DNA of 64,000 nucleotides, from assembly GCF_022429645.1 (NCBI RefSeq), contig NZ_CP092480.1, positions 1,532,501 to 1,596,500 on the forward strand, read 5' to 3'. The notes beneath the pieces were generated by a model that did not search any database, was not told the origin of the DNA, and saw only the letters and a list, made by a program, of their open reading frames with translations. A program made the position numbers and the translations under genes. Positions 24,249-31,766 of the stretch are shown here, one piece after another (the first letter of the stretch is position 1; each line of letters begins with the position of its first letter). The DNA comes from Lutibacter sp. A80. Its GTDB lineage: Bacteria; Bacteroidota; Bacteroidia; Flavobacteriales; Flavobacteriaceae.

Positions 24249-24280
24249 TTGCATACTACTATCTTTTATATATATATTTG
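24249..24280 (+). promoter_or_regulatory. Promoter of the DUF4870-PadR-PspC-DUF2807 operon
   Basis: -33 TTG (24249-24251) and -7 TATATTTG (24273-24280), 21 bases apart; the ATG at 24305 follows 24 bases later. This good match also rules out the upstream TTG at 24278 as a start codon, since it lies in the -7 box. Confidence 0.6.
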
Positions 24281-24304
24281 CATAAGAAACTAATAAAGAT
24301 CAAA

Positions 24305-24679
24305 ATGATAGTTACAAAAAATGATAAAAATTATAGTGCAATAACACATTTAAGCGGTTTTGCTGGTTGGGTTTTTCCATTTGGAAATATTATTGCTCCA
24401 CTTGTTTTATGGGCTGCTAAAAAAAATGAAAGCTCATATATTGATGCACATGGTAAATCTGCCGTAAACTTTCAACTTAGCCTAATTGTGTATGGTTTTT
24501 TATTAGCAATATTAATAATACCAATTGCCATCTTTACTTTAGGTCTAGGACTAATAGCAATACTTTTAGGAATATTACCTGCTGTAATTTTAAAATTTAT
24601 TTTAATAATTTCTGCCAGTATAAGAGCTAACAACGGTGAGCAATACCACTACCCTTTTACTATAGAATTTATAAAATAA
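24305..24679 (+). CDS. DUF4870 small membrane protein
   Basis: A 124-residue protein of the DUF4870 (Tic20-like) type: an N-terminal YSAITHLSGFAGWVFPFGNI helix, the conserved IDAHGKSAVNFQLSLIVYG segment, two further hydrophobic helices and a short tail with HYPFTIEFIK. About three membrane segments. Function unknown. It is first in an operon with a PadR regulator, a PspC protein and a DUF2807 lipoprotein; this grouping suggests envelope homeostasis. The start at 24305 is set by the promoter. Confidence 0.82.
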   Translation: MIVTKNDKNYSAITHLSGFAGWVFPFGNIIAPLVLWAAKKNESSYIDAHGKSAVNFQLSLIVYGFLLAILIIPIAIFTLGLGLIAILLGILPAVILKFILIISASIRANNGEQYHYPFTIEFIK

Positions 24680-24706
24680 CAATAGGCTTTTAAAAAATCT
24701 TAACAA

Positions 24707-25042
24707 ATGAAGATAGAAAACACAAAAGCACAAATGCGAAAAGGAGTTTTAGAATTCTGCATCTTATCTATTTTACAACATGGAGATGCTTATACTTCCG
24801 AAATTTTATCGCAATTAAAAGATGCTAAACTACTAGTAGTAGAAGGAACTATTTATCCTTTATTAACTAGATTAAAAAATGCTGGTTTACTCAGTTATAG
24901 ATGGGAAGAATCAACATCTGGACCACCAAGAAAATATTATGCATTAACAGAAACAGGAAAATTATTTTTAACAGAATTAAATACAACTTGGAGTGCTCTT
25001 GTAGAAGCCGTAAACTTAGTAACTACCAATAAACCAACTTAA
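24707..25042 (+). CDS. PadR family transcriptional regulator
   Basis: A 111-residue winged-helix protein: QMRKGVLEFCILSILQHGDAY (helix 1-2), recognition region LLVVEGTIYPLLTRLKNAGLL, wing SYRWEESTSGPPRKYYALTETG, and a short C-terminal dimerisation helix. The short form (PadR-s1-like) acts as a ligand- or stress-responsive repressor. Stop and next start are one base apart, so it is translated together with the PspC gene, and most likely regulates this operon. No operator could be assigned. Confidence 0.9.
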   Translation: MKIENTKAQMRKGVLEFCILSILQHGDAYTSEILSQLKDAKLLVVEGTIYPLLTRLKNAGLLSYRWEESTSGPPRKYYALTETGKLFLTELNTTWSALVEAVNLVTTNKPT

Positions 25043-25043
25043 A

Positions 25044-26792
25044 ATGAACAAAACAATAAATATAAATTTAGGAGGTATCTTCTTTCATATTGATGAATTA
25101 GCTTATCAAAAATTGAAGCTTTATTTAGATGCTATTAGAAGATCTTTAAGTGACGATCCACAAGGAAGAGATGAAATTTTAAATGATATTGAACATAGAA
25201 TTGGTGAATTACTTTCTGAAAGAATTAAAGATGTTCGTCAAGTTGTTAATGAAAACGACATTGATGAAGTTACTAAAATAATGGGAAAACCTGAAGATTA
25301 TTTAGTTGACGAAGAAATATTTGAAGACATCCCTAATTACAAATCTAAAACTACTTCAAAAAAATTATTTAGAGATGCAGATGATAAATTCTTAGGAGGT
25401 GTTTGCGCTGGTTTAGCTCATTATTTTGGAATGGATACCATATGGATGCGTATTATTTGGTTAATTCTAGTATTTGGTTTTGGTATAGGATTTTTAATTT
25501 ATCCATTACTTTGGATTTTAATACCTCTAGCTGAAACAACAGCTGAAAAATTACAAATGAAAGGCGAACCTGTTAACATTAGTAATATAGAAAAAAAAAT
25601 TAGAGAAGAATTTCAAGATGTATCTACTCGAGTAAAAGATGGCGTAAATGATGTAACTGAAAAAGTAAAAAACTCTGAATTTAAAAAAAACGTTGGTACA
25701 AAAGCTAAATCTGGTATTCAAGAAATTATTGATACTTTAGGCTCTATTTTAATTACATTCTTTAAAATTTTCGGAAAATTTATTGGCGCTCTTTTAATAC
25801 TTATTGCATCGGTAACTTTAATACTACTTATAATAGGTGCACTTTCTTTAGGTAGTTTTCAAATATTAGATTTTGGAGATGGTTTTATAAACCAACAACC
25901 ATTTTTTTACGATTCAATTTTACCTGCCTGGTTGCTAATAAGTTTTTCTTTTATTGTTGTAGCTGTTCCATTTGTAGTACTTTTTATGTTAGGATTAAAA
26001 ATTCTGTCTAATAACATAAAATCTTTTACTACAACAACAAAATTATCGCTATTAGGTGTTTGGATAATCTCACTTTTAGGATTAGGTTTTGCAGGAATAA
26101 ATTTTGCTGCACAAACTGCCTACGATGGTGTTTATAATCAAACTGAAGAATTACCTATTACTGTAAACGACACGCTAAAAGTAAAAATGATTGGTGATGA
26201 AAATCTGTCTGCCAATAGCGAACTTAGAAAACGATATTCATATGAAACAGTATATGATAACGATATTAAAAAATTATACTCTAACAAAATTAATGTGAAT
26301 ATTAAAGCAACAGATAAATCAAATGCTTTTGTTAAAATTAGAAAAGAATCATCAGGTAAAAATAGACAAATTGCAAATTCAAATGCAGAAACTATTGAAT
26401 ATCAATTTAATTTAACCAACCAAAATTTATTATTAAACGGGTACTTTTTAACTGATTATAAAAATATAGCTAAAGACCAATCAATAATTATCACTGTTTA
26501 CATTCCTATAAATACTGTAATTTATTTAGACAGTTCAACTCGAACATTTTTATATAGTGTAGATAATGTTCAACAGATTTATGATAGAGATATGTCTAAA
26601 AATCACTATAAAATGACCAAAGATGGTTTGGAATGTTTAGACTGTGATCCAGCAATTTATGGTAGACATTATAAAAAAGAAGAAGAAAATTTTAAGTTAA
26701 ATATAGATAGTAAAGGGGTAGAAATTAAAGTAAACGATGGTAATAACAAAGCCGAAATTAAGATCAATGAAAACGGTGTAAAAATTGAATAA
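25044..26792 (+). CDS. PspC domain membrane protein
   Basis: A 582-residue protein. Residues 1-95 form a cytosolic region with a DUF1700-like helical motif (DPQGRDEILNDIEHRIGELL). The PspC domain follows (about 107-165: KLFRDADDKFLGGVCAGLAHYFG plus two helices), then a helical linker (VSTRVKDGVNDVTEKVKNS), four more membrane segments (about 240-365) and a C-terminal extracytoplasmic domain (about 375-582) ending in a beta-rich LNIDSKGVEIKVNDGNNKAEIKINENGVKIE. In proteobacteria PspC is a toxin-binding membrane sensor of the phage-shock response; here the fusion with a long periplasmic domain is Bacteroidota-type. Exact signal unknown. Confidence 0.88.
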   Translation: MNKTININLGGIFFHIDELAYQKLKLYLDAIRRSLSDDPQGRDEILNDIEHRIGELLSERIKDVRQVVNENDIDEVTKIMGKPEDYLVDEEIFEDIPNYKSKTTSKKLFRDADDKFLGGVCAGLAHYFGMDTIWMRIIWLILVFGFGIGFLIYPLLWILIPLAETTAEKLQMKGEPVNISNIEKKIREEFQDVSTRVKDGVNDVTEKVKNSEFKKNVGTKAKSGIQEIIDTLGSILITFFKIFGKFIGALLILIASVTLILLIIGALSLGSFQILDFGDGFINQQPFFYDSILPAWLLISFSFIVVAVPFVVLFMLGLKILSNNIKSFTTTTKLSLLGVWIISLLGLGFAGINFAAQTAYDGVYNQTEELPITVNDTLKVKMIGDENLSANSELRKRYSYETVYDNDIKKLYSNKINVNIKATDKSNAFVKIRKESSGKNRQIANSNAETIEYQFNLTNQNLLLNGYFLTDYKNIAKDQSIIITVYIPINTVIYLDSSTRTFLYSVDNVQQIYDRDMSKNHYKMTKDGLECLDCDPAIYGRHYKKEEENFKLNIDSKGVEIKVNDGNNKAEIKINENGVKIE

Positions 26793-26886
26793 CTACAATT
26801 CAGCAAGTATTATCAACAGTTCAGCAAACTAAATTATAATTCAATTAAAAATGGATATAAATTTGACTAACCTAAAAAAACAAACC

Positions 26887-27609
26887 ATGAAAACATTAAC
26901 CAAATTTACAGCAATGCTATTTATTTTAATTCTAACAACATCTTGTTTTATAGATGGATTTTCTGGAATTAAAGGCAATAGAAATGTAGTTTCCGAAGAA
27001 AGAACTATTCAAACTGATTTTGATGAAATTAAAGTACAACAAGGCATTCAATTATTTATTACACAAGATAATACAACTGAAGTAAAAGTAGAAGCCGATG
27101 AAAATATTATAGAATTATTAAAAACAGAAGTAAAAGACAATCAGCTTAAAATATATTTCGAAAAAAATGTCTACAAAGCAAAAGCCAAAAATGTATATTT
27201 AACTACTGCTGCTATTAAAAAAATTAAAGCATCAAGTGGTGCTTCAGTAAAAACTGAAAATACAATACAAACAGCATCTTTAACTCTAGACGCAAGCAGC
27301 GGAAGTACTATTAAAGTATTTGTAAATGCCGATGATGTCACAACAGAAACCTCTAGTGGCGCAACAATTAAAGTTGAAGGTAAATCTAAAACGTTCGCTG
27401 GAGAAGCTAGTAGCGGCAGTTCTATAGATGCAGATAAATTAACAACAGTAGATGCATATGCACAAGCTAGCAGTGGAGCAAATATAGATGTAAATGTATC
27501 AGGAAAATTAACAGCAAAAGCCAGTAGTGGTGGTAATATTGACTATGACGGTAATCCTACAAACATAGACAAAGATACCTCTTCTGGTGGTAGTGTTTCA
27601 AGAAGCTAA
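26887..27609 (+). CDS. DUF2807 (head GIN domain) lipoprotein
   Basis: From ATG 26887 (an in-frame ATG at 26851 gives an implausible N-terminus) the product has 240 residues with lipobox LTTSC (Cys20). The rest is a DUF2807 beta-solenoid: DFDEIKVQQGIQLFITQDN, then seven rungs with an SSG turn (KASSGASVK, DASSGSTIK, ETSSGATIK, EASSGSSID, QASSGANID, KASSGGNID, DTSSGGSVS) about 20 residues apart. Such rung ladders suit a rigid surface or periplasmic adhesive role. Last gene of the PadR-PspC operon, 94 bases after the PspC stop, and followed by a terminator. Precise function unknown. Confidence 0.85.
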   Translation: MKTLTKFTAMLFILILTTSCFIDGFSGIKGNRNVVSEERTIQTDFDEIKVQQGIQLFITQDNTTEVKVEADENIIELLKTEVKDNQLKIYFEKNVYKAKAKNVYLTTAAIKKIKASSGASVKTENTIQTASLTLDASSGSTIKVFVNADDVTTETSSGATIKVEGKSKTFAGEASSGSSIDADKLTTVDAYAQASSGANIDVNVSGKLTAKASSGGNIDYDGNPTNIDKDTSSGGSVSRS

Positions 27610-27634
27610 TTCCAATTTATGTAAGTAAATTGTT

Positions 27635-27668
27635 AAGCCAGTTCACTTTAAGTGTGCTGGCTTTTTTT
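27635..27668 (+). terminator. Intrinsic terminator after DUF2807 gene
   Basis: AAGCCAG (27635-27641) pairs with CTGGCTT (27657-27663), with an inner CACTT/AAGTG stem, followed by seven Ts. Confidence 0.88.
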
Positions 27669-27690
27669 ATTAATATATTAAAGTTGCTTC

Positions 27691-27712
27691 AAAAATGATA
27701 AATATCATTTTT
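27691..27712. promoter_or_regulatory. FNR/CRP-like palindromic operator
   Basis: Perfect inverted repeat AAAAATGATA-AA-TATCATTTTT. Its core TGAT-AAAT-ATCA fits the FNR-type half-sites TTGAT-N4-ATCAA except for the outer T/A. It ends 17 bases before a -7 box, a position typical of class II activation or of repression. Confidence 0.55.
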
Positions 27713-27729
27713 AATAAAAAACTGATAAG

Positions 27730-27737
27730 TACTTTTG
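27730..27737 (+). promoter_or_regulatory. -7 promoter element for the 602-residue protein
   Basis: TACTTTTG matches TAnnTTTG. There is no TTG at -33; the FNR-like palindrome occupies that zone, which suggests activator dependence. The leader would be about 75 bases. Confidence 0.45.
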
Positions 27738-27817
27738 TAGCTAATTTTTTATACAAAAAAGGTTCTTTTTAAAAAGTTCTAACCTTAAATTGTATAGATT
27801 ACAAAATATATTATAAA

Positions 27818-29626
27818 ATGCAAAAAAAACAACATCCGCATTCATTTCATATACCAGTAATGGGGTTGGCATTTACACTTGATAGTCCAATCAAAGTTGC
27901 CCAATATGGTATTTCATCTGTAATTTCTATTGTAGATGATGTAATTATTGAAAAAATGAATGAATATTATTCTAAAAAATTTCAACTTCCGTATAAAGAA
28001 ATTTCAACAAAAGTTGAAGATTATAGAGCAAAACGTATTACATCTTATCTAAATACAGTTGATACAATTGTAAAACATAAATTCGAAAATCTTAAAAAGT
28101 CTTTTGAAACTAAGAGTAGTGAATTTGAAAAATACATGGATCTTTTACCTGATTTTTCTGAACTAAAACAAAACTTTGTAAACACTATTCAAAATAATCC
28201 TATAAAAGAAGAAGTACATAATTGGATTCAAAACAACCTAAAACCAGGTAATATTGATGTTAATATTATGACAAAGCTAGACAAAGCTAATTTTAAAGGA
28301 AATGAAAAATTACCTACTGAATTTAACGATGCACATGCAGCTTTAAGAGGTTTTGCAAATAGTAATTTAGAATCTTCTATTGTATTATCTGCAGGTATGA
28401 ACCCAAGACTCTATAGTTATTTTGAAAATTTCACCGATTTTTTCCCAGATGAGAATGGGTACTTAAAAAAGAAAATAATTTTAAAAGTTAGCGATTATAG
28501 ATCTGCCTTAATTCAAGGTAAATTTTTAGCTAAAAAAGGACTTTGGGTTTCTGAATACAGAATAGAATCTGGATTAAATTGCGGTGGACACGCATTTGCT
28601 TCAGAAGGTTATTTATTAGGTCCTATTTTAGAAGAATTTAAAAAGGATAAAGAAACATTAATCTCTGATGTACACCAAATTCTAGTAACTGCTTTAGAAA
28701 GCAAAGGAAAATACATACCTAAAACTCCTTTAAATTTAGAAATTACAGTTCAAGGTGGAGTTGGAAATTCTAAAGAACAAGAGTTTTTATTAGATAATTA
28801 TAATATAGATTCTGTTGGATGGGGATCCCCTTTCTTATTAGTTCCAGAAGCTACAACTGTTGACGTTGAATCTATAGATAAATTAAAAAAAGCTACTGAA
28901 AAAGATTTGTTTTTAAGTAATGTTTCTCCATTAGGCGTTCCTTTTAATAGCTTAAAAAATAGTTCAAACGATATTATTAAAAATAACAGAATTGCAGCTG
29001 GTAAACCAGGAAGTTCTTGTCCTAAAAAATTCTTAGCTTTAGGTTTAGATGCTAAAGGAAAACCACTTTGTACAGCTTCAAGAAAATACCAATCTGAACA
29101 ACTAGAAGCATTAGCTAATAAAAATTTAGATGCTACAAGTTTTAAGAAAGAATCTAAATTAATTACCGATAAAACGTGCCTATGTGAAGGCTTAGCAAAT
29201 GCAGCAATTTATAATTACAATTTACCTCATAAAGGAGAAAACCAAGGAGTAGCTATCTGCCCAGGTCCAAATGTTGCATATTTTACTAAAGAACTTTCTT
29301 TAAAAGAATTAGTGAATCATATTTATGGCAAAACTAATGTTGTTACAGTTGCTAATAGACCTCACTTTTTTATAAAAGAACTTTCTATGTACCTCGATTA
29401 TTTTTCAAATAAAGTAAATGAATTTCAAGATTCATTCACTAAAAAAAATGAAAAGTATTTAACAAACTTTAAAAACAATTTAAATGATGGTATAGCGTAT
29501 TACCAAAATTTATTTTCAACTAAAATTAATAATTTTGAGGTAAGCAATGAACATTTACTAAATGAACTTGAACAACTAAAAAATGAATTACTTGAAATAA
29601 AAATTCCTGTTTTTAAAGCTGTTTAA
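27818..29626 (+). CDS. Uncharacterised cysteine-rich protein, possible TIM-barrel enzyme
   Basis: Not assigned to a named function. The 602-residue protein has no signal peptide and should be cytosolic. N-terminal FHIPVMGLAFTLDSPIKVAQYGISSVISI resembles the substrate-barrel start of nitronate-monooxygenase/IMPDH-like TIM barrels, and ITVQGGVGNSKEQEFLLDNYNIDSVGWGSPFLLVPEATTVD resembles their glycine-rich phosphate loop and following strand. Six cysteines cluster in conserved-looking motifs: GLNCGGHAF (255), SCPKKF (401), PLCTASRKYQ (418), TCLCEGLANAA (454, 456) and ICPGPN (481), possibly metal or Fe-S ligands. The C-terminus (about 520-595) is coiled-coil-like. The FNR-like palindrome upstream fits an oxygen- or nitrosative-stress role. 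I believe it is a conserved hypothetical of Bacteroidota. Confidence 0.7.
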   Translation: MQKKQHPHSFHIPVMGLAFTLDSPIKVAQYGISSVISIVDDVIIEKMNEYYSKKFQLPYKEISTKVEDYRAKRITSYLNTVDTIVKHKFENLKKSFETKSSEFEKYMDLLPDFSELKQNFVNTIQNNPIKEEVHNWIQNNLKPGNIDVNIMTKLDKANFKGNEKLPTEFNDAHAALRGFANSNLESSIVLSAGMNPRLYSYFENFTDFFPDENGYLKKKIILKVSDYRSALIQGKFLAKKGLWVSEYRIESGLNCGGHAFASEGYLLGPILEEFKKDKETLISDVHQILVTALESKGKYIPKTPLNLEITVQGGVGNSKEQEFLLDNYNIDSVGWGSPFLLVPEATTVDVESIDKLKKATEKDLFLSNVSPLGVPFNSLKNSSNDIIKNNRIAAGKPGSSCPKKFLALGLDAKGKPLCTASRKYQSEQLEALANKNLDATSFKKESKLITDKTCLCEGLANAAIYNYNLPHKGENQGVAICPGPNVAYFTKELSLKELVNHIYGKTNVVTVANRPHFFIKELSMYLDYFSNKVNEFQDSFTKKNEKYLTNFKNNLNDGIAYYQNLFSTKINNFEVSNEHLLNELEQLKNELLEIKIPVFKAV

Positions 29627-29652
29627 AATAACTTAATATTCTTTAAATTTTG

Positions 29653-29693
29653 AAAACGCAATATATTTACATTTTAAATATGTTGCGTTTTTA
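29653..29693 (+). terminator. Intrinsic terminator
   Basis: AACGCAA (29655-29661) pairs with TTGCGTT (29682-29688), continued by a T-G pair and ATATTT/AAATAT, followed by TTTATTTTT. Confidence 0.85.
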
Positions 29694-29737
29694 TTTTTAA
29701 AATCCTATGCTTTATTAACATGGTAACTTGTGTTATT

Positions 29738-29769
29738 TTTGCAAAAAACCTTAAAAAATTGTATATTTG
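29738..29769 (+). promoter_or_regulatory. Near-consensus Bacteroidota promoter
   Basis: -33 TTTG (29738-29741), 20-base spacer, -7 TATATTTG (29762-29769). Expected transcription start falls about 29774-29777, at the ATG of the small ORF at 29776, so that message would be almost leaderless. Confidence 0.7.
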
Positions 29770-29775
29770 TACAAT

Positions 29776-29874
29776 ATGAAAAATCTTACTCAAGAAAAAA
29801 ATCATCGAATTTTCACTTTTAACTTCTTGGTTTTCCGAAATCAATCGGAAAAATTCATTCCACCTGCAAATTAA
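29776..29874 (+). CDS. Possible 32-residue leader peptide
   Basis: Short ORF (MKNLTQEKNHRIFTFNFLVF...FIPPAN) starting right at the expected transcription start of a near-consensus promoter. Inside it TTTTCCGA (29831-29838) pairs with TCGGAAAA (29845-29852). Position, size and the internal hairpin resemble attenuation leaders, but no run of regulatory codons stands out. The next ORF is 218 bases away. It may equally be a non-coding transcript start. Confidence 0.4.
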   Translation: MKNLTQEKNHRIFTFNFLVFRNQSEKFIPPAN

Positions 29875-30092
29875 ATTATTACTTTTTAGTTAACATCCCG
29901 TTCTAGTTGTTTTTGAATATTCTTTTGTAATAAAGAAGGTTCAAAAAATACACTCTTATTTTAGAATCTCATCTATTATTGATATTCTAACATTTTATAT
30001 TATTTATAATTAGACACCTTATTTCTAAAAAGTCCATCACTTTTAAAATCTTCAAAAAACCCATAGCTTCAATAGTTAAACAATACAAATTC

Positions 30093-30284
30093 ATGAAATT
30101 ACTATATATAAAAAGGATAAGAAAAACAGAAAACAGATACTCTCCCAAAATGGGTAGATTAATTACAAACGTAACTTATATTAAAAAATATTTTTTAGGT
30201 TTACCTTTAAAAACATTGCATAGTTATAGAGAAACTTACTACGGAGAAATAAAAGATTGCGAGGATTGCAATTTGTTTATTTAA
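30093..30284 (+). CDS. Small basic protein of unknown function
   Basis: A 63-residue ORF, rich in Lys, Arg and Tyr, beginning MKLLYIKRIRKTENRYSPKM and ending YGEIKDCEDCNLFI, with a single CxxC (Cys56, Cys59). No signal peptide or membrane segment. The coding choice is convincing (strong terminator just after the stop, ATG preceded by the promoter region), but I do not recognise the family. It lies convergent with the Rrf2 regulator gene; the CxxC could bind metal, but two ligands alone prove nothing. Confidence 0.55.
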   Translation: MKLLYIKRIRKTENRYSPKMGRLITNVTYIKKYFLGLPLKTLHSYRETYYGEIKDCEDCNLFI

Positions 30285-30289
30285 ATTAA

Positions 30290-30329
30290 AAAAAACGATA
30301 TTTTTAAAACTTAAAAATATCGTTTTTTT
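30290..30329. terminator. Bidirectional intrinsic terminator
   Basis: ACGATATTTTTAA (30295-30307) pairs with TTAAAAATATCGT (30311-30323), loop of 3, with A-run and T-run flanks; lies between convergent genes. Confidence 0.88.
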
Positions 30330-30381
30330 ATAGTTTAAAATATGTAACTCTAGTCCTTATGGTAAAAATTATTTCATAATT

Positions 30382-30798
30382 TTAAGATCCACAATGAAAA
30401 TCTTCTAGAGTTTTATTTTCAAGTATTTTTAAAGTACTATCTCTAACTTGTACCATAAGTCTGTTTAAACTACAACGATCTTCACTTGTACAATCGTCAC
30501 ATTTTTCATAATAATTTAAACTTACACAAGGTAACATTGCAATAGGACCTTCTAAAATTCTAATAATTGTTGAGATTTTAATTTCATTTGGTCTTTTTAA
30601 TAAATAATAGCCACCTCCTTTACCTTTTTTCGAAGCTAAAATCCCATTTTTTTTAAGTGTTAGTAAAATACTTTCTAAAAATTTTTTAGAAATACTCTCC
30701 GATTCTGAAATATCAGAGATTAAAACAGGTACATTAAGTTCTTGTTTTGAAAGGTAACTTAAAGCTTTTAAGCCATATTTGGTTTTCATTGAAAGCAT
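30382..30798 (-). CDS. Rrf2 family transcriptional regulator with cysteine cluster
   Basis: A 138-residue winged-helix regulator: N-terminal MKTKYGLKALSYLSKQ, helix-turn-helix LISDISESESISKKFLESILLTLKKNGIL, wing SKKGKGGGYYLLKRPNEI. The effector region holds four or more cysteines (PCVSLNYYEKCDDCTSEDRC) in the place where IscR, NsrR and RsrR carry Fe-S cluster ligands, so it may sense cluster status, NO or sulfur supply; a further Cys lies near the C-terminus (FHCGS). ATG at 30798 or 30789 both fit. It is 29 bases after the ctlX stop on the same strand and may be co-transcribed with it. Confidence 0.88.
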   Translation of the reverse strand: MLSMKTKYGLKALSYLSKQELNVPVLISDISESESISKKFLESILLTLKKNGILASKKGKGGGYYLLKRPNEIKISTIIRILEGPIAMLPCVSLNYYEKCDDCTSEDRCSLNRLMVQVRDSTLKILENKTLEDFHCGS

Positions 30799-30827
30799 AA
30801 CTAAAAGTACAAATTATATATGAATAA

Positions 30828-31763
30828 TTAATTTTTAGGAAGGAAAACTTCTGCCATCATACAACGGGCACTTCCCCCTCCACACATTTCAATTGTGTTT
30901 AAAGAACTGTGCACAATTTTACAGTATTTTTCAATTTTATCTATCTGTACTTTGGTTAAACAGTTGTATGCTGAACTTGACATTATCATAAATTTTGTAT
31001 CATTATTTCCAAGTACTTGTAGCATATTTCCTGCAAAATTATTAACCTGATCTTCTGTAATTGCAATTACTTCTTTACCATCAGCTTTTAAATGTTTAAG
31101 TACATTTTTGCGTTCTTTTTTATCATCTATACTATCTAAACAAATAATAGCAAAAGATTCGGCCAAAGCCATCATTACATTTGTATGGTATATTGGTAAG
31201 CGTTTATTATCAATAGTTTGATTAGCTATAAAAGGAACTGGAGTATATTCAAAGTCTTCACAAAATTCAATAAATAAATCTTCATCAGCTCTTGGAGATA
31301 AAGCACAATATGCTTTTTTATTTACTCTATCTAACAACAAACTTCCTGTACCTTCTAAAAATACTTCTTCTTCTTCAGCTGAAGTATAATCTGTTATATC
31401 ATTTATTACAAATCCTTTTTCCTCAAGAATTTCAAAAACATCCTCTCTTCTTTCAAGCCTTCTATTTAATGCAAACATTGGATAAACTGCAATATCTCCA
31501 TTTTGATGAAAAGAAATCCAATTATTTGGGAAAATAGCATCTGGCGTATCGTCCTCTTGCGTATCATCTACAACAATAACATTAACACCAATAAATTGCA
31601 ATTTTCTTACAAACTCATTAAACTCTTGAAGTGCCTTTAACTGTATAGCATCTGATGAGATAGTATCATGTTTTTTTTGATAATAATTATTTACTGCTGT
31701 TTGTTCATTCATTCTAAATGAAACCGGGCGAATCATTAAAATTGAGTTAGTAATTTGTCTCAT
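30828..31763 (-). CDS. ctlX: Citrulline utilization hydrolase CtlX (amidinotransferase family)
   Basis: A 311-residue guanidino-group modifying enzyme fold: substrate-binding acidic segment DDTPDAIFPNNWISF, EGTGSLLLDR, catalytic His region LPIYHTNVMMALAES and catalytic Cys301 in GGGSARCMMAEV, the expected Glu/Asp-His-Cys set of arginine deiminase-like enzymes. CtlX proteins are linked with citrulline or arginine breakdown. It follows the DDAH-like gene with a 3-base gap, so the two are translated together. Substrate specificity within the superfamily (citrulline, arginine, methylarginine) is inferred from family naming only. Confidence 0.85.
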   Translation of the reverse strand: MRQITNSILMIRPVSFRMNEQTAVNNYYQKKHDTISSDAIQLKALQEFNEFVRKLQFIGVNVIVVDDTQEDDTPDAIFPNNWISFHQNGDIAVYPMFALNRRLERREDVFEILEEKGFVINDITDYTSAEEEEVFLEGTGSLLLDRVNKKAYCALSPRADEDLFIEFCEDFEYTPVPFIANQTIDNKRLPIYHTNVMMALAESFAIICLDSIDDKKERKNVLKHLKADGKEVIAITEDQVNNFAGNMLQVLGNNDTKFMIMSSSAYNCLTKVQIDKIEKYCKIVHSSLNTIEMCGGGSARCMMAEVFLPKN

Positions 31764-31766
31764 TCC

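Larger units (their letters stand above)
29627..30092. other. 466-base region with terminator, strong promoter and leader-type ORF
   Basis: Contains the terminator of the preceding gene (29653-29693), a near-consensus promoter (29738-29769), a 32-codon ORF starting at the expected transcription start (29776-29874), an 8-base hairpin inside that ORF (29831-29852), then about 218 bases of A/T-rich sequence without an ORF or known riboswitch that I can recognise, up to the ORF at 30093. Confidence 0.6.

Noticed and set aside
27691..27712. The palindrome before the 602-residue gene read as a terminator
   Set aside because: A terminator for the preceding gene already exists at 27635-27668, and the arms have a 2-base spacer and no GC core, so an operator reading is better.
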